From NCBI GenBank assembly GCA_051278195.1, contig JBNMQM010000005.1, forward strand, positions 49,397 to 113,396: a DNA stretch of 64,000 bases, written 5' to 3'. The notes beneath the pieces are model-generated. The model saw only the letters and a list, made by a program, of their open reading frames with translations. It searched no databases and was not told the DNA's origin. The DNA comes from JAHRVQ01 sp051278195 (GTDB lineage Bacteria; Pseudomonadota; Gammaproteobacteria; Pseudomonadales; Azotimanducaceae). The translations under genes and the position numbers were made by a program. Below, piece after piece: positions 45,093 through 54,078 of the stretch (its first letter is position 1; each line of letters begins with the position of its first letter).

Positions 45093-46352
45093 CTAGTCTA
45101 AGCCTGGCACAGGAAAGCTTTCGCAGAAGGCTTCAACATCCGCCTTGATCGACATCAGTTTTGCTTCGTCGTCATGGTGGGTTAAGCAATCGACGATCCA
45201 GTCGCCGAGTTGCTCCATATCACTTTCTACCATGCCCCGTGCGGTTGCAGCAGGCGTACCGATACGAATGCCACTAGGTCGAAGCGGAGGATTTGGATCA
45301 TCAGGGATAATCTGTTTGTTCGTAGTGATAGACGCTTTATCTAGTGTCTCTTCAGCAACTCGACCATCCAAACCGTAACTGATATCGGTGTTCACAACCA
45401 TCATATGATTGTCCGTACCACCTGTGACGAGCGAAGCATCCCGGTCCATCAAAACGCGCGCGAGGGTCTTGGAGTTTTTCAACACCTGCTCAGCGTACTG
45501 CTTGAATTCATCGGTTTGCGCTTTAAGCAAAGTAATAGCGATAGCCGCAACTGCATTCATGTGCGGACCACCCTGCAAACCGGGGAACACAGATTTATCA
45601 ATTTTCTTGGCAAATTCTTTCTTACACAGAATCATGCCACCGCGAGGTCCGCGTAAGCTTTTATGCGTTGTGGTCGTGACAATATCAAAACCGTCATCAA
45701 ACGGGTTTCGCATCGCACCACCGGCCACCAATCCGCCAAAGTGTGAAGCATCCGTCATCGTGATCGCGCCTACTTCATCGGCGATTGACTTAAATGCCGC
45801 ATAATCCATGTCTCTTGGGTAGGACGTGTAACCCGCCAGGATCATCTTCGGCTTGTGCTTGATGGCATCTGCACGGATTTTATCAAAATCGATGGAGCCA
45901 TCTACCGGATTGGTCACATAGCGAATGAAATTAAAGAGCTTACCCATGTGTGAAACTGGTGCACCGTGCGTCAGATGACCACCGTGGGACAGGTCCATGG
46001 CCAGAATGGTATCACCAGGTTCTAGCAAACCCAGATACACCGCTTGATTCATTGCCGAACCAGATAAGGGCTGAACGTTGGCGTGTTCACAACGAAAAAC
46101 TTCCTTGGCGCGATCTCTCGCTAAATTCTCTATTTGGTCAGTAAATTCCTGACCGCCATAGTAGCGACGCCCGGGATAACCTTCGGAATATTTATTGGTA
46201 AACACACTACCCAATGCAGCCAGTACTTCTGGAAAGGTGTAATTTTCAGAAGGAATCAGTTCAATACCGGACTTCTGTCGTTGCTCCTCACCTCTGAGGG
46301 CAGCGTATATCGCAGGATCGTTTTGTTCGAGGAATTCAAGATTTGATGTCAC
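45093..46352 (-). CDS. glyA: Serine hydroxymethyltransferase
   Basis: This 419-residue PLP enzyme interconverts serine and glycine with THF and methylene-THF. It shows SGIELIPSENYTFPEV, YPGRRYYGG, the histidine-rich SHGGHLTHG loop and the Schiff-base Lys motif VTTTTHKSLRGPRGG. GTG at 46352 is eight bases after gggag and gives the normal N-terminus; the frame continues upstream only to a TTG without support. The leader contains a ZTP riboswitch. Confidence 0.96.
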   Translation of the reverse strand: MTSNLEFLEQNDPAIYAALRGEEQRQKSGIELIPSENYTFPEVLAALGSVFTNKYSEGYPGRRYYGGQEFTDQIENLARDRAKEVFRCEHANVQPLSGSAMNQAVYLGLLEPGDTILAMDLSHGGHLTHGAPVSHMGKLFNFIRYVTNPVDGSIDFDKIRADAIKHKPKMILAGYTSYPRDMDYAAFKSIADEVGAITMTDASHFGGLVAGGAMRNPFDDGFDIVTTTTHKSLRGPRGGMILCKKEFAKKIDKSVFPGLQGGPHMNAVAAIAITLLKAQTDEFKQYAEQVLKNSKTLARVLMDRDASLVTGGTDNHMMVVNTDISYGLDGRVAEETLDKASITTNKQIIPDDPNPPLRPSGIRIGTPAATARGMVESDMEQLGDWIVDCLTHHDDEAKLMSIKADVEAFCESFPVPGLD

Positions 46353-46381
46353 AGGGCAATCTCCCAAAAAGTTAAGTTGAG

Positions 46382-46480
46382 CGCCCAGGCGAACGGCATT
46401 TATCTAAAAGTTCCACACTTCCTGATGGTGATTTCCATCTAACCGATGCTTGCAATCGGTCTTGTCGCCAGTCATGTGAA
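46382..46480 (-). promoter_or_regulatory. ZTP (pfl) riboswitch in glyA leader
   Basis: Read on the minus strand the leader contains ATGACTGGCG (46475-46466), a hairpin built from GATGGAAATCACCATC, an AGGAAGTGTGGAA segment and the terminal GCCGTTCGCCTGGGC (46397-46383), in the order of the pfl/ZTP motif, whose conserved ends are GACTGGCG and CGCCTGGGC. ZTP riboswitches sense the purine intermediate ZMP/ZTP when 10-formyl-THF is short and switch on folate genes such as glyA. The glyA ribosome-binding site follows by about 20 bases. Confidence 0.85.
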
Positions 46481-46657
46481 GCGCGAATTTTAACCGCGCA
46501 GCACCGCAAATGAAACACAAGCCAAAGAATTAGCTGAAATCTTGATGCCATCCTGCAAACCATTCATGCTCCTATGTTATAAAGCTCAAGTAGGCCATCA
46601 GAAGCACTCTATATCAGGCAAACCTTCAAGTAGCAGCAGAGGAAACACGGAGACACC

Positions 46658-47251
46658 ATGGAAGCAGCACGCAAACTATCGGACGGACAACGATTTAGAT
46701 TGGCAGGTACCCGGCATGGCATGGCAGCCCTCGCACTTATTTTGGCCTGGGCTGCAGCCGATAGCTGGTACTTGGCCACGGGACTGTTTTTAGCAAATGC
46801 CTTGAGCGTCATCACCGCACTGGTCGTCGGTGCCTGGCTATCCAGCATTGCTCATGAATGGGGCCATTTTGCCGGCGCGAGATTAGCGAAGTCTTATTCA
46901 CCGATAGTGCCCGATGTTCGCGGTATCTTTATGTTTGGTTTTAATCACGCCAAAAACTCTCGCAACCAGTTTCTTTCCCTGAGCCTCGGTGGGTCTGTGG
47001 CTAACTGGGGGTTGGTTTTGCTGGTGTTCTTTTTTGTGCCTCTCGACAATCCAGGCCGCGCCGCTCTCCTTGCCATGGTATTTGCAAAAGCCATTAGCGT
47101 GGCGATCTTTGAATGGCCGATTGTTGCCCGAGTGATGAATGGCGCAGATTCTGAAGCAGCGATTGAAGAACAATTAAACAATGGCTCTGGAGATAGAGGC
47201 ACCGTGCTTGGCTATTTGTCCGGTGCAGTCATCTGGTTCCTCGCCGTCTAG
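46658..47251 (+). CDS. Membrane protein with site-2-protease-like HEWGH motif
   Basis: The 197-residue protein has about four to five hydrophobic segments. HEWGHFAGARLAK (66-78) is the zinc-binding helix of M50/site-2-protease-like metallopeptidases, and LGGSVANWGLVLL resembles the following GxxxN region. The usual C-terminal LDG motif supplying the third zinc ligand is not seen; FEWPIVARVMNGADSE stands there instead. Peptidase activity is therefore uncertain. The gene is divergent from glyA. Confidence 0.75.
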   Translation: MEAARKLSDGQRFRLAGTRHGMAALALILAWAAADSWYLATGLFLANALSVITALVVGAWLSSIAHEWGHFAGARLAKSYSPIVPDVRGIFMFGFNHAKNSRNQFLSLSLGGSVANWGLVLLVFFFVPLDNPGRAALLAMVFAKAISVAIFEWPIVARVMNGADSEAAIEEQLNNGSGDRGTVLGYLSGAVIWFLAV

Positions 47252-47279
47252 TGGCTCGCTAAGCATTTTTCGGGCGATT

Positions 47280-47450
47280 TCATTCAGGATGCTCAAGCTC
47301 AGGGTCGGCAGGTAGTTCTCCGATCGTGAACTTGAGAAAACGCATCGCCAGACGATCAACAAAACCAGGTTCCTTTTTGAACGTCCGATTCGCGATATTG
47401 GTCATCAGCCGCTGTTGTGCATCACCCCACCATTCTTGAAATGTCGGCAT
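47280..47450 (-). CDS. 56-residue protein encoded after the molybdopterin oxidoreductase
   Basis: A short frame begins four bases after the stop codon of the molybdopterin oxidoreductase. The product starts MPTFQEWWGDAQQRLMTNIA and continues through a basic-amphipathic middle (FVDRLAMRFLKF) to an acidic tail. Its position, same-strand spacing and protein-like composition support a real small subunit or assembly factor. I know no family. It lies below common length cut-offs and may be missed by gene finders. Confidence 0.65.
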   Translation of the reverse strand: MPTFQEWWGDAQQRLMTNIANRTFKKEPGFVDRLAMRFLKFTIGELPADPELEHPE

Positions 47451-47454
47451 CGTT

Positions 47455-49674
47455 TTAACCCGCCAACACTTGTTCAGACATGCCTGCGGGCGGCTCAGCC
47501 AACTTCACAATGCGACCAGGGAAACCTTTAAAATGGGGTATGCCCTGCTCGTAGTCTAAGTATTCGGGATCATCAGGACACAGGACGGCATCGCTGCTGA
47601 TAAACGCTCCGGCGAGTTTGGCTTCACCGCGCATCTCTGGATACCACCAGCCGTGTGGCACCCGAATATGCCCTTCTTTCATGGATGCCTGCACCAACAC
47701 TTTGGCCGTCACCTCCCCGGTTTCGGTCTGCAGTTTCACCCAGTCATGGTCGACAATACCTTGCCGTTCCGCATCAATAGGATGCATAAATAGCTTTGGT
47801 GAAGGCATTCGATCACGCAACACTTTCACCTGACGCTGGCCCGTTTGAAAAAAGGCATCTTCACGAACTCCAGTAAATACATAGTAAGGATACTCCGCAC
47901 TGATCGCCGGCCCTTCGCGGTAATAGGGCAACGGATCAAAACCGAGCTCTCCTAGTATGCTGGATTTCAATTCAACCTTACCTGAGGGCGTCGCGAAGCC
48001 GGTTTTTCGATACTTCCGATATTCTGGCGGCTGAATGTACATATAGTTTTCGTTCGAAAATTCTTCAAAGGTTTTGCCCGTCGGCGACAGACGATAATCG
48101 AGTACATCTTCGATTGTTTCCCACGGAAACAAACTCTCAAAACCCATTCGATGCGCTAAATCGCGCCAAAACTGGAATGTGCTAGAAGATTCTGGCGGTG
48201 GTTCAACGGCTTTTTGTGACACTGTCATACCAAGCTTCCAATTCCAGTAGTCAGAAATATGGTTTCGCTCACTAAACACATCACCCGGTAGAACATAGTC
48301 TGCCAGCATCGCGGTTGGCGTCATGAATATTTCGTGGGCGACGATTAGCTCTTGATTCATCATACCTTTCAAAATCTGATGCTGATTGGGATAACTCATC
48401 AGGGCGTTATTACCCAATACAAAAAAGGCTTTGACCGGGTACGGCTTTTCAGTTGCCATTGCCCGAAAGGTTGCACTTGGGTTGGCCATGTAACACCCCA
48501 TCACGATATCAGCGTAGGCATAACCATAAACACGCTCAGTATGCTCTGACAGCATCTCCTGGGCGCGATAGGTGTAGGCTGGATGAACATCGGAGCCAAG
48601 CTGCTTGTCTTTCTGCTCTTGGCTTAACATCTCGTGATTACCAAGCTTCGACTCTGGAATGTAATTAGGATCAAAACCACCGAAAACATCGCCGCCTGGT
48701 ATATCAATATTGCCGGTGAGTGCGCGCAAAATACTTTGCAATCGAATGGCCGATGTCGAAGAAATTTGCATGTCTGTAATCGGTGTCCAAGGGATGCAGG
48801 CGCTCTCTGCAGCGGCATACATTCTGGCAGACTCAGCAATTAGCTCAGCATCAACACCGGTAATTTCAGCAACTCGCTCTAACGGATATTCGTTGACGCG
48901 CTCACACAATTCCTCAAAACCAACCGTGTATTCGGCGACGAATTCCTTGTCATAAAGCTCTTCGTTGATAATGACATTGAGCCACCCAAGGCACATCGCT
49001 GCATCGGTGCCGGAGCGCAGACTTAAGTGTAGATCAGCCACTTCTGCCTGATCAGAAACCCGAGGATCTAAGACAATTACTTTCGCGCCCTTAGCGCGGG
49101 CAGCATTGATCATATTAAAAATGGGCGTCCAGCTATGTTTTCTTGGGTTATGGCCAAAAAGAACAATGCACTTTGAATTTGCCATGTCCGCAAAGGGAAA
49201 CCAGCCATAGGTCATTTTGTTCACAGCAGCTGTATTGCCAGCACAAAGAGAAACGCCACTAATATAATTGGGCGTACCCAACGCGTTCATAAACCGTCGA
49301 TCCATGCTGTGGGTAGTTTGCGTATTCCAACCCGAGGTTGAGACGGCCATCGATTCTGGGCCATATTGATCCACGACTTTTTGTAGTCGCTCGGCAATCT
49401 CGTCCATAGCCTGCTCATAGGATATTTCTTGCCATTTGTCTTCACCTCGTTCGCCGACCCGCTTTAGAGGTTTGGTGAGGCGATCAGCGTGATTGTGGAC
49501 GTGAGCCGCGGCGGTACCTTTGTAACAAACATTCCGGGCTAAAGCGGGATTGTCATGGGCAATCATTCTCTTGAGCTTGCCATCCTCAGTCTCAGCCCGC
49601 AGTTGGCAGCCGATATCACAGATCGTGCAAACAGAGTATGTAAGCTTTTTCTCGCTTGATTTCGGTGCTGACAT
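47455..49674 (-). CDS. Molybdopterin oxidoreductase (bis-MGD, Cys-ligated)
   Basis: A 739-residue DMSO-reductase-superfamily catalytic subunit. A [4Fe-4S] cluster is bound by Cys16, Cys19, Cys23 and Cys50, and the molybdenum-ligand position is Cys144 (GVSLCAGNT). The C-terminal cofactor-binding domain includes VKLQTETGEV and IRVPHGWWYPE. There is no twin-arginine signal, so it is cytoplasmic. The substrate is unknown; no electron-transfer subunit is adjacent. The TetR gene lies just upstream and probably controls it. Confidence 0.88.
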   Translation of the reverse strand: MSAPKSSEKKLTYSVCTICDIGCQLRAETEDGKLKRMIAHDNPALARNVCYKGTAAAHVHNHADRLTKPLKRVGERGEDKWQEISYEQAMDEIAERLQKVVDQYGPESMAVSTSGWNTQTTHSMDRRFMNALGTPNYISGVSLCAGNTAAVNKMTYGWFPFADMANSKCIVLFGHNPRKHSWTPIFNMINAARAKGAKVIVLDPRVSDQAEVADLHLSLRSGTDAAMCLGWLNVIINEELYDKEFVAEYTVGFEELCERVNEYPLERVAEITGVDAELIAESARMYAAAESACIPWTPITDMQISSTSAIRLQSILRALTGNIDIPGGDVFGGFDPNYIPESKLGNHEMLSQEQKDKQLGSDVHPAYTYRAQEMLSEHTERVYGYAYADIVMGCYMANPSATFRAMATEKPYPVKAFFVLGNNALMSYPNQHQILKGMMNQELIVAHEIFMTPTAMLADYVLPGDVFSERNHISDYWNWKLGMTVSQKAVEPPPESSSTFQFWRDLAHRMGFESLFPWETIEDVLDYRLSPTGKTFEEFSNENYMYIQPPEYRKYRKTGFATPSGKVELKSSILGELGFDPLPYYREGPAISAEYPYYVFTGVREDAFFQTGQRQVKVLRDRMPSPKLFMHPIDAERQGIVDHDWVKLQTETGEVTAKVLVQASMKEGHIRVPHGWWYPEMRGEAKLAGAFISSDAVLCPDDPEYLDYEQGIPHFKGFPGRIVKLAEPPAGMSEQVLAG

Positions 49675-49696
49675 TTATGAGCTCCGTTTTCTTATT

Positions 49697-50338
49697 TTAA
49701 TTTAGTGGCTTATTCACGCGTACATATTCGTGTTCGTGCTCATGTTCGCTATCAAAAGTACGCGCCATGTCCTGAAGCAACTGCAACACCATCGGTTCAT
49801 GCGCCAAAGGCTCTCCGTCACCAACAGCACGGCCTAAACCGATGCCAATCAAGGCTTCAAATATAGTCCGATAAGTGGCTTCAAATGCTTTTGAACGACT
49901 ACTCGGGTGATCCTTAGCCAACACCATTTGGGGCGTAAACAGCTCCGCACCAAGCTCAATGGCCTGGGCTAGACGTTGGCCGAACTCTTGATCATTTCTT
50001 GACGCCAACCAGAGCTCGATCACCGCTTTAAACTCTGGGCGAATCACTCTCGCGTGGCCTTCTAGCAATACGTGCTCCATTAGACCGGCGCTATGCTCAA
50101 GCCTGTTATCTAACAGCTGCTGATAGAGGTTCTGTAAAGTCTCAACGAATAGGTCTGCAAAATCAGGAAAGTGATGATTGAGCGCACCCCGGGTCAGTTC
50201 AGCGCGCCGGCAGACTTCAACCCCGGTGGTTTTGGTAAATCCGATATCAATAAGCGCCTCGATGGTACAGGCGATTAGGCTGGCCCTTGTGGCATTACTG
50301 CGGGCATCGTTCAAGTTTTGTGGGTCGGCTTGGCTCAT
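49697..50338 (-). CDS. TetR-family regulator of the molybdopterin oxidoreductase locus
   Basis: The 213-residue protein has a TetR-type DNA-binding domain with the helix-turn-helix TGVEVCRRAELTRGALNHHFPD and a variable C-terminal ligand domain ending in an unusual EHEHEHEY run, a possible metal-binding tail. Start 50338 is chosen over 50356 because a palindromic operator covers 50349-50366. It lies 22 bases upstream of the molybdoenzyme gene, so it probably regulates itself and that gene. Confidence 0.85.
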   Translation of the reverse strand: MSQADPQNLNDARSNATRASLIACTIEALIDIGFTKTTGVEVCRRAELTRGALNHHFPDFADLFVETLQNLYQQLLDNRLEHSAGLMEHVLLEGHARVIRPEFKAVIELWLASRNDQEFGQRLAQAIELGAELFTPQMVLAKDHPSSRSKAFEATYRTIFEALIGIGLGRAVGDGEPLAHEPMVLQLLQDMARTFDSEHEHEHEYVRVNKPLN

Positions 50339-50348
50339 GCCAAATATC

Positions 50349-50366
50349 ATACACACATGTATGTAT
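50349..50366. promoter_or_regulatory. Palindromic TetR-type operator
   Basis: The 18-bp sequence atacacacatgtatgtat reads the same on the other strand except for one mismatched pair. ACATACATGT-like palindromes are common operators of TetR/AcrR proteins. It lies 10 bases before the TetR start codon, suggesting autorepression. Confidence 0.7.
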
Positions 50367-50421
50367 GTTATCTATCCAAATCGTTTGGAGCATCGACTCT
50401 TGATGACATACTAAATGGGGA

Positions 50422-50904
50422 CTAGATAACCTGCTCGATGATGCTCTGGCACAGGTCCTGCGGGCTGGCAGCGATATCCAATGATAGGCATTGAGCTGAG
50501 GGCTCAAGCACAGCAAATTGACTCTGGATCAAGCTGTTACTCATAAACTCATGGTTTCTCTTTATAAGCCTTGTCCGAATCAAATCTTGAGAGCCCGACA
50601 GATGAACGGCACGAATGTCTTCGTGATTGATGCCCAGACGATCCCGATAGTCTTGCTTAAGCGCCGAACAGGCGAGCACTGCGTTGTGATTTTGATCGTT
50701 GACGTTGCGCAGCAACTCCGCCAATTGGGCAAACCATGGATAGCGATCATCATCTTGCAGTGGGATTCCCTGGCGCATTTTTTCGACGTTCGCGACAGGG
50801 TGAAAATCATCGGCATCGTGAAATATCCAACCAAGCTTATCCGCCAATTGTTTTCCAACCGTGGACTTACCACAGCCACTGACGCCCCAAACCACAACTA
50901 TCAT
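50422..50904 (-). CDS. gntK: Gluconokinase
   Basis: A 160-residue P-loop kinase with Walker A GVSGCGKST (7-15), the HDADDFHP segment typical of gluconate kinase, and LACSALKQDYRDRLG. It phosphorylates gluconate to 6-phosphogluconate. No gluconate transporter or dehydratase gene is adjacent. It starts seven bases after the desaturase stop on the same strand, so it is cotranscribed with lipid-related genes. Confidence 0.92.
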   Translation of the reverse strand: MIVVVWGVSGCGKSTVGKQLADKLGWIFHDADDFHPVANVEKMRQGIPLQDDDRYPWFAQLAELLRNVNDQNHNAVLACSALKQDYRDRLGINHEDIRAVHLSGSQDLIRTRLIKRNHEFMSNSLIQSQFAVLEPSAQCLSLDIAASPQDLCQSIIEQVI

Positions 50905-50911
50905 CAGGCTA

Positions 50912-51838
50912 TCAAAGCCCGCGGGTGTCCATGCCTTTGCGAATCAAGATCGGTCTCAATTCACGGAATGCCGCTGGCGTCAGACTAAGTGGAATACGCG
51001 GATACAAGTGATGAATCGCGTGATATTGCATACCCATTGAGCCGATGTTGCCCAGCATACTCTTGAATGGCAGCGTATCCTTATACCGACCCTGACGCTC
51101 TGCCGGCTGATGGGGCATCCAACTCAAGTAGTAGTTCACATAGGTAATCGTGATTTGCCTTGGTAACCACCACAGCAAAGCTGCTTCGACTGCATGGCCA
51201 GTCCAGGCCATAGTGACGAGCACGCCAAGATAAATGATGTTGTATATCAGCGCATCTAACATCACGTGCGACTTTCCGGTCCGGGCCAGTGCCTCAGGAT
51301 AGGCAGTATTATCTTTGGACCCCGGTTGCCGACCCAATATCGAATTTTTGTAAAACTCCCAATCATTGCGCCCCATAGTCGAAACGCGATAATCCGGGTC
51401 CAATTCAGGATGGTTGGCATGGGCGTGATGTTCCATATGCGTGTGCCGCAACAACCGAAAAGGTATGCCAAAGGGAATCACTGACACATGCCCGACTAAC
51501 TCATTGAGCCAGCGCAATGGATGCCCTTCTCTGGCAATAATATTGTGTTGCGCCTCATGGGATGGCAGATACGCCAGCATCACGTTTAGTGTGGCAATGG
51601 GCGCAGCTATCCAGATTGACACAATGTCCATTAGCACCAGCGGCCATAATGAAAGCCAGATCAAACAGTTACCGATTCCCCATGCGACGGCGCCCCAGGG
51701 AATGATATGCATATACTTACTCGCGATTTTTCGTTCCAGCACATCTAGCTCACCGTCGTTTAGCGCATCCCAGTCGGCTTCTGTCATTAACCGCGTATCG
51801 AGATCGCTAAGCGTTTTTGTACTCTTATCGCCAGTCAT
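50912..51838 (-). CDS. Membrane fatty acid desaturase/hydroxylase
   Basis: A 308-residue integral di-iron enzyme with the three histidine boxes HEAQH (94-98), HTHMEHH (132-138) and HAIHH near the C-terminus, and several membrane spans. It belongs to the desaturase/beta-carotene-hydroxylase-like superfamily; substrate could be a fatty acid or a carotenoid. The ATG at 51838 overlaps the stop of the upstream small membrane protein (ATGA), which decides the start over one four codons earlier. Confidence 0.88.
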   Translation of the reverse strand: MTGDKSTKTLSDLDTRLMTEADWDALNDGELDVLERKIASKYMHIIPWGAVAWGIGNCLIWLSLWPLVLMDIVSIWIAAPIATLNVMLAYLPSHEAQHNIIAREGHPLRWLNELVGHVSVIPFGIPFRLLRHTHMEHHAHANHPELDPDYRVSTMGRNDWEFYKNSILGRQPGSKDNTAYPEALARTGKSHVMLDALIYNIIYLGVLVTMAWTGHAVEAALLWWLPRQITITYVNYYLSWMPHQPAERQGRYKDTLPFKSMLGNIGSMGMQYHAIHHLYPRIPLSLTPAAFRELRPILIRKGMDTRGL

Positions 51839-52035
51839 GGCTTCACCCACACCCAGCTGCCTCTTATTTGCGCCATCAAACCCAGTGAACCGCCTATCGC
51901 CAGGCCTATATAGATATTGTCGATACCGGCCGAATAGCCAAAAGCGGTCATAATTTGCGCGGCAAGTGGCGCAACAAATCCAAGCCCAAATGCTAAAGGC
52001 GAGAATATAAGCCCGATGAGTTTCTTAAAGACCAT
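51835..52035 (-). CDS. 66-residue membrane protein preceding the desaturase
   Basis: The product has two hydrophobic helices (about 6-28 and 40-56) and a basic C-terminus. Start 52035 is chosen because the first helix follows directly; the frame is open further upstream without similarity. The ATGA overlap with the desaturase gene suggests an accessory or assembly partner. The family is unknown to me. Confidence 0.7.
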   Translation of the reverse strand: MVFKKLIGLIFSPLAFGLGFVAPLAAQIMTAFGYSAGIDNIYIGLAIGGSLGLMAQIRGSWVWVKP

Positions 52036-52142
52036 GATAGTGACCCCGATTGTTTGCCGAGATAATGGAATATCGACTAGAGACGCAAAGCATACTCGCA
52101 CAATGTAGACGGCGTCAACACCAATGGGTTAGACTCCTTTTT

Positions 52143-52781
52143 ATGAGCTCAAACGCCCTCCCCAAGAAAAAACAGCAGCAGTATCATCATGGCGATCTTA
52201 AAGCTGCCATCCTTAAACGATCAGCAGAAATAATCTCTACCGAGGGGATAGAAGCTTTGTCCTTGCGGGCTGTTGCGCGAGATCTGGGGGTATCCCATGG
52301 AGCACCCAACCGGCACTTCAAATCGAAATCAGAGTTGCTTTCCGCCCTCGCCGCTGACATCTGGAACAAGATGCGCGAAGCTATATTGCATTCCTCTTTG
52401 CATACTTCTGAATCAATCAACGCAGACGATCCGAATATAAGATTGAACACATTGGGCCGCGGCTATCTTCGTTGGGCGCTACAGAACAAGGCAGAATTTC
52501 GGGCCATAAGCCATCCAGACCTGAGGCGCTATACCGACGACACAGTGAAGGCATCGCAGCAAGCCCTTCATAGTGTGATTGAATCAGCCGTGAAAGCCGC
52601 ACAGATAGAAGGCCGATATCCAGACACAAACCTTTCGCTACTCACACTATTCACAACCTCTGTACCGTTCGGTTGTGCCATGTTGATTAGCAACGCGCTG
52701 ATGGATTTTGATGTAGAACTAGGCACCGAAGATCAAGAAACACTGATTGCAGACTTAATCAATCTAATCGTGCCTATCTAA
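52143..52781 (+). CDS. TetR-family transcriptional regulator
   Basis: A 212-residue TetR protein. The DNA-binding domain starts at YHHGDLKAAILKRSAEII and includes LSLRAVARDLGVSHGAPNRH followed by FKSKSELLSAL, the TetR/WHG subgroup pattern. It is divergent from the small membrane protein and desaturase operon with about 107 bp between starts, so it likely controls that operon. Its 3' end runs into a 14-nt tandem array. Confidence 0.88.
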   Translation: MSSNALPKKKQQQYHHGDLKAAILKRSAEIISTEGIEALSLRAVARDLGVSHGAPNRHFKSKSELLSALAADIWNKMREAILHSSLHTSESINADDPNIRLNTLGRGYLRWALQNKAEFRAISHPDLRRYTDDTVKASQQALHSVIESAVKAAQIEGRYPDTNLSLLTLFTTSVPFGCAMLISNALMDFDVELGTEDQETLIADLINLIVPI

Positions 52782-52831
52782 TCGTGTCTTTCTAGCCGTA
52801 CCTTTCTAGTCGTACCTTTCTAGTCTTACCT
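52761..52831. repeat. 14-nt tandem array across a TetR gene end
   Basis: Four degenerate copies of cctttctagtcgta (52773-52828) with partial units at both ends. The first copies form the last codons and stop of the TetR gene, so expansion may have reshaped its C-terminus. The rest lies in the gap before the MFS gene end. Confidence 0.85.
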
Positions 52832-52840
52832 ATGATTCAC

Positions 52841-54025
52841 CTAACCCGATTCATGTTTTGGCATCTGCAAAGCAACAAGCAACCCGATAATGCCCATCAC
52901 ACTCGCCAACAAAAATACGAGTGTGAATGAACCGCTCACGTCGGCGATAAACCCACCGATGGGCGGCGAGATGGTTTGAGCCACACCGAACGCTAGCGTG
53001 GCTGCGGCGAAACTCGGCCCATAATCCTGCGCTGTCGTGTTTTCCACCACATACAGGGTCATCAACGAGGGAATACCACTAAACAGAAAACCGAGCCCAA
53101 TGCAGGCGGATAGTGTCAGGGTCGGGATCCCCGTGAGAACGACACCAATAAAAACTGGCCAGAGACCGAATGCGATGACGGTGGCCCAGCGAGAGCCGAT
53201 TCTCTGGGCAATCGTAATGAACAATGGACCGCCGAAGATCATCGCGAAGCCCATTAGCGTAAAAGCAAATGCAGCGTCGCTGCTGCTCCAGCCACTATCG
53301 TCTTCGAGCCTGGTGGTTAAGAATCCGAGTACCAGCAAATACATGAAACCAAATATTGAATAAGCACATATCATCGGCACCCAACCTTGCATTCGTTTGA
53401 GCGCACCAAAACCACCGATCCCTGCTCCACCCGAGGGTGCCGCCTGCTGATGCCTAACCACGAACAGAATCGCCATTAATACGACAAGACCGATACCAGC
53501 GAGGATCTGATAGACACTAGACCATGCTTGGTCTCCCGTATTTGATCGCAACGACCCACTCAGAATGCTCACGAATGCGACACCCAAACCGATGCCAGAA
53601 CCCATCAGGCCAACGGCAAGACCACGGCGCGCAGGGGGTAATGCATCTGCCGCGATAATAGGCGCGGGGATCCAAACGCAGGCACCGCCAATACCAGCAA
53701 CAAACAAGGCCATCGCCAATACCAAAGGAGAGCTTGCCAGACTCGCCATCAACAGCCCTAGCGTCGCCAACACCAGGCCAAGGCGCAGCACTGAGAGCAA
53801 GCGAAATCGACTTGTCGCCCAGGCCACAAACATCGTGCCTAACAAATATGCGCCAACGTTAGCACCACCGACAACGCCCGCTAGAGTATTAGAAATGCCC
53901 ATGTCATCTCGGACTGCGGGCAGCAATAACCCATAACTGAATCGACCAAATGCCTGCGCCACGGCTGCACCCAGGGCGATCAACAACACTATCGTCCAGC
54001 CAAAGCGAAACAGCTTTGACGGCAC
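52841..54025 (-). CDS. MFS transporter (YbfB-like / OFA-type)
   Basis: A 394-residue major facilitator with twelve predicted membrane spans. The first helix reads GWTIVLLIALGAAVAQAFGR followed by FSYGLLLPAVRDDMGIS, and the A-motif-like loop between helices 2 and 3 is present. Substrate is unknown. GTG at 54025 follows AGGA by four bases; a TTG at 54079 would add 18 residues partly derived from a 12-nt array and lacks a ribosome-binding site. Confidence 0.85.
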   Translation of the reverse strand: MPSKLFRFGWTIVLLIALGAAVAQAFGRFSYGLLLPAVRDDMGISNTLAGVVGGANVGAYLLGTMFVAWATSRFRLLSVLRLGLVLATLGLLMASLASSPLVLAMALFVAGIGGACVWIPAPIIAADALPPARRGLAVGLMGSGIGLGVAFVSILSGSLRSNTGDQAWSSVYQILAGIGLVVLMAILFVVRHQQAAPSGGAGIGGFGALKRMQGWVPMICAYSIFGFMYLLVLGFLTTRLEDDSGWSSSDAAFAFTLMGFAMIFGGPLFITIAQRIGSRWATVIAFGLWPVFIGVVLTGIPTLTLSACIGLGFLFSGIPSLMTLYVVENTTAQDYGPSFAAATLAFGVAQTISPPIGGFIADVSGSFTLVFLLASVMGIIGLLVALQMPKHESG

Positions 54026-54078
54026 ATTATCCTGTTCGGGGGAATTCAATAGCCCATTCGACTGGAATTCAGGAGACA

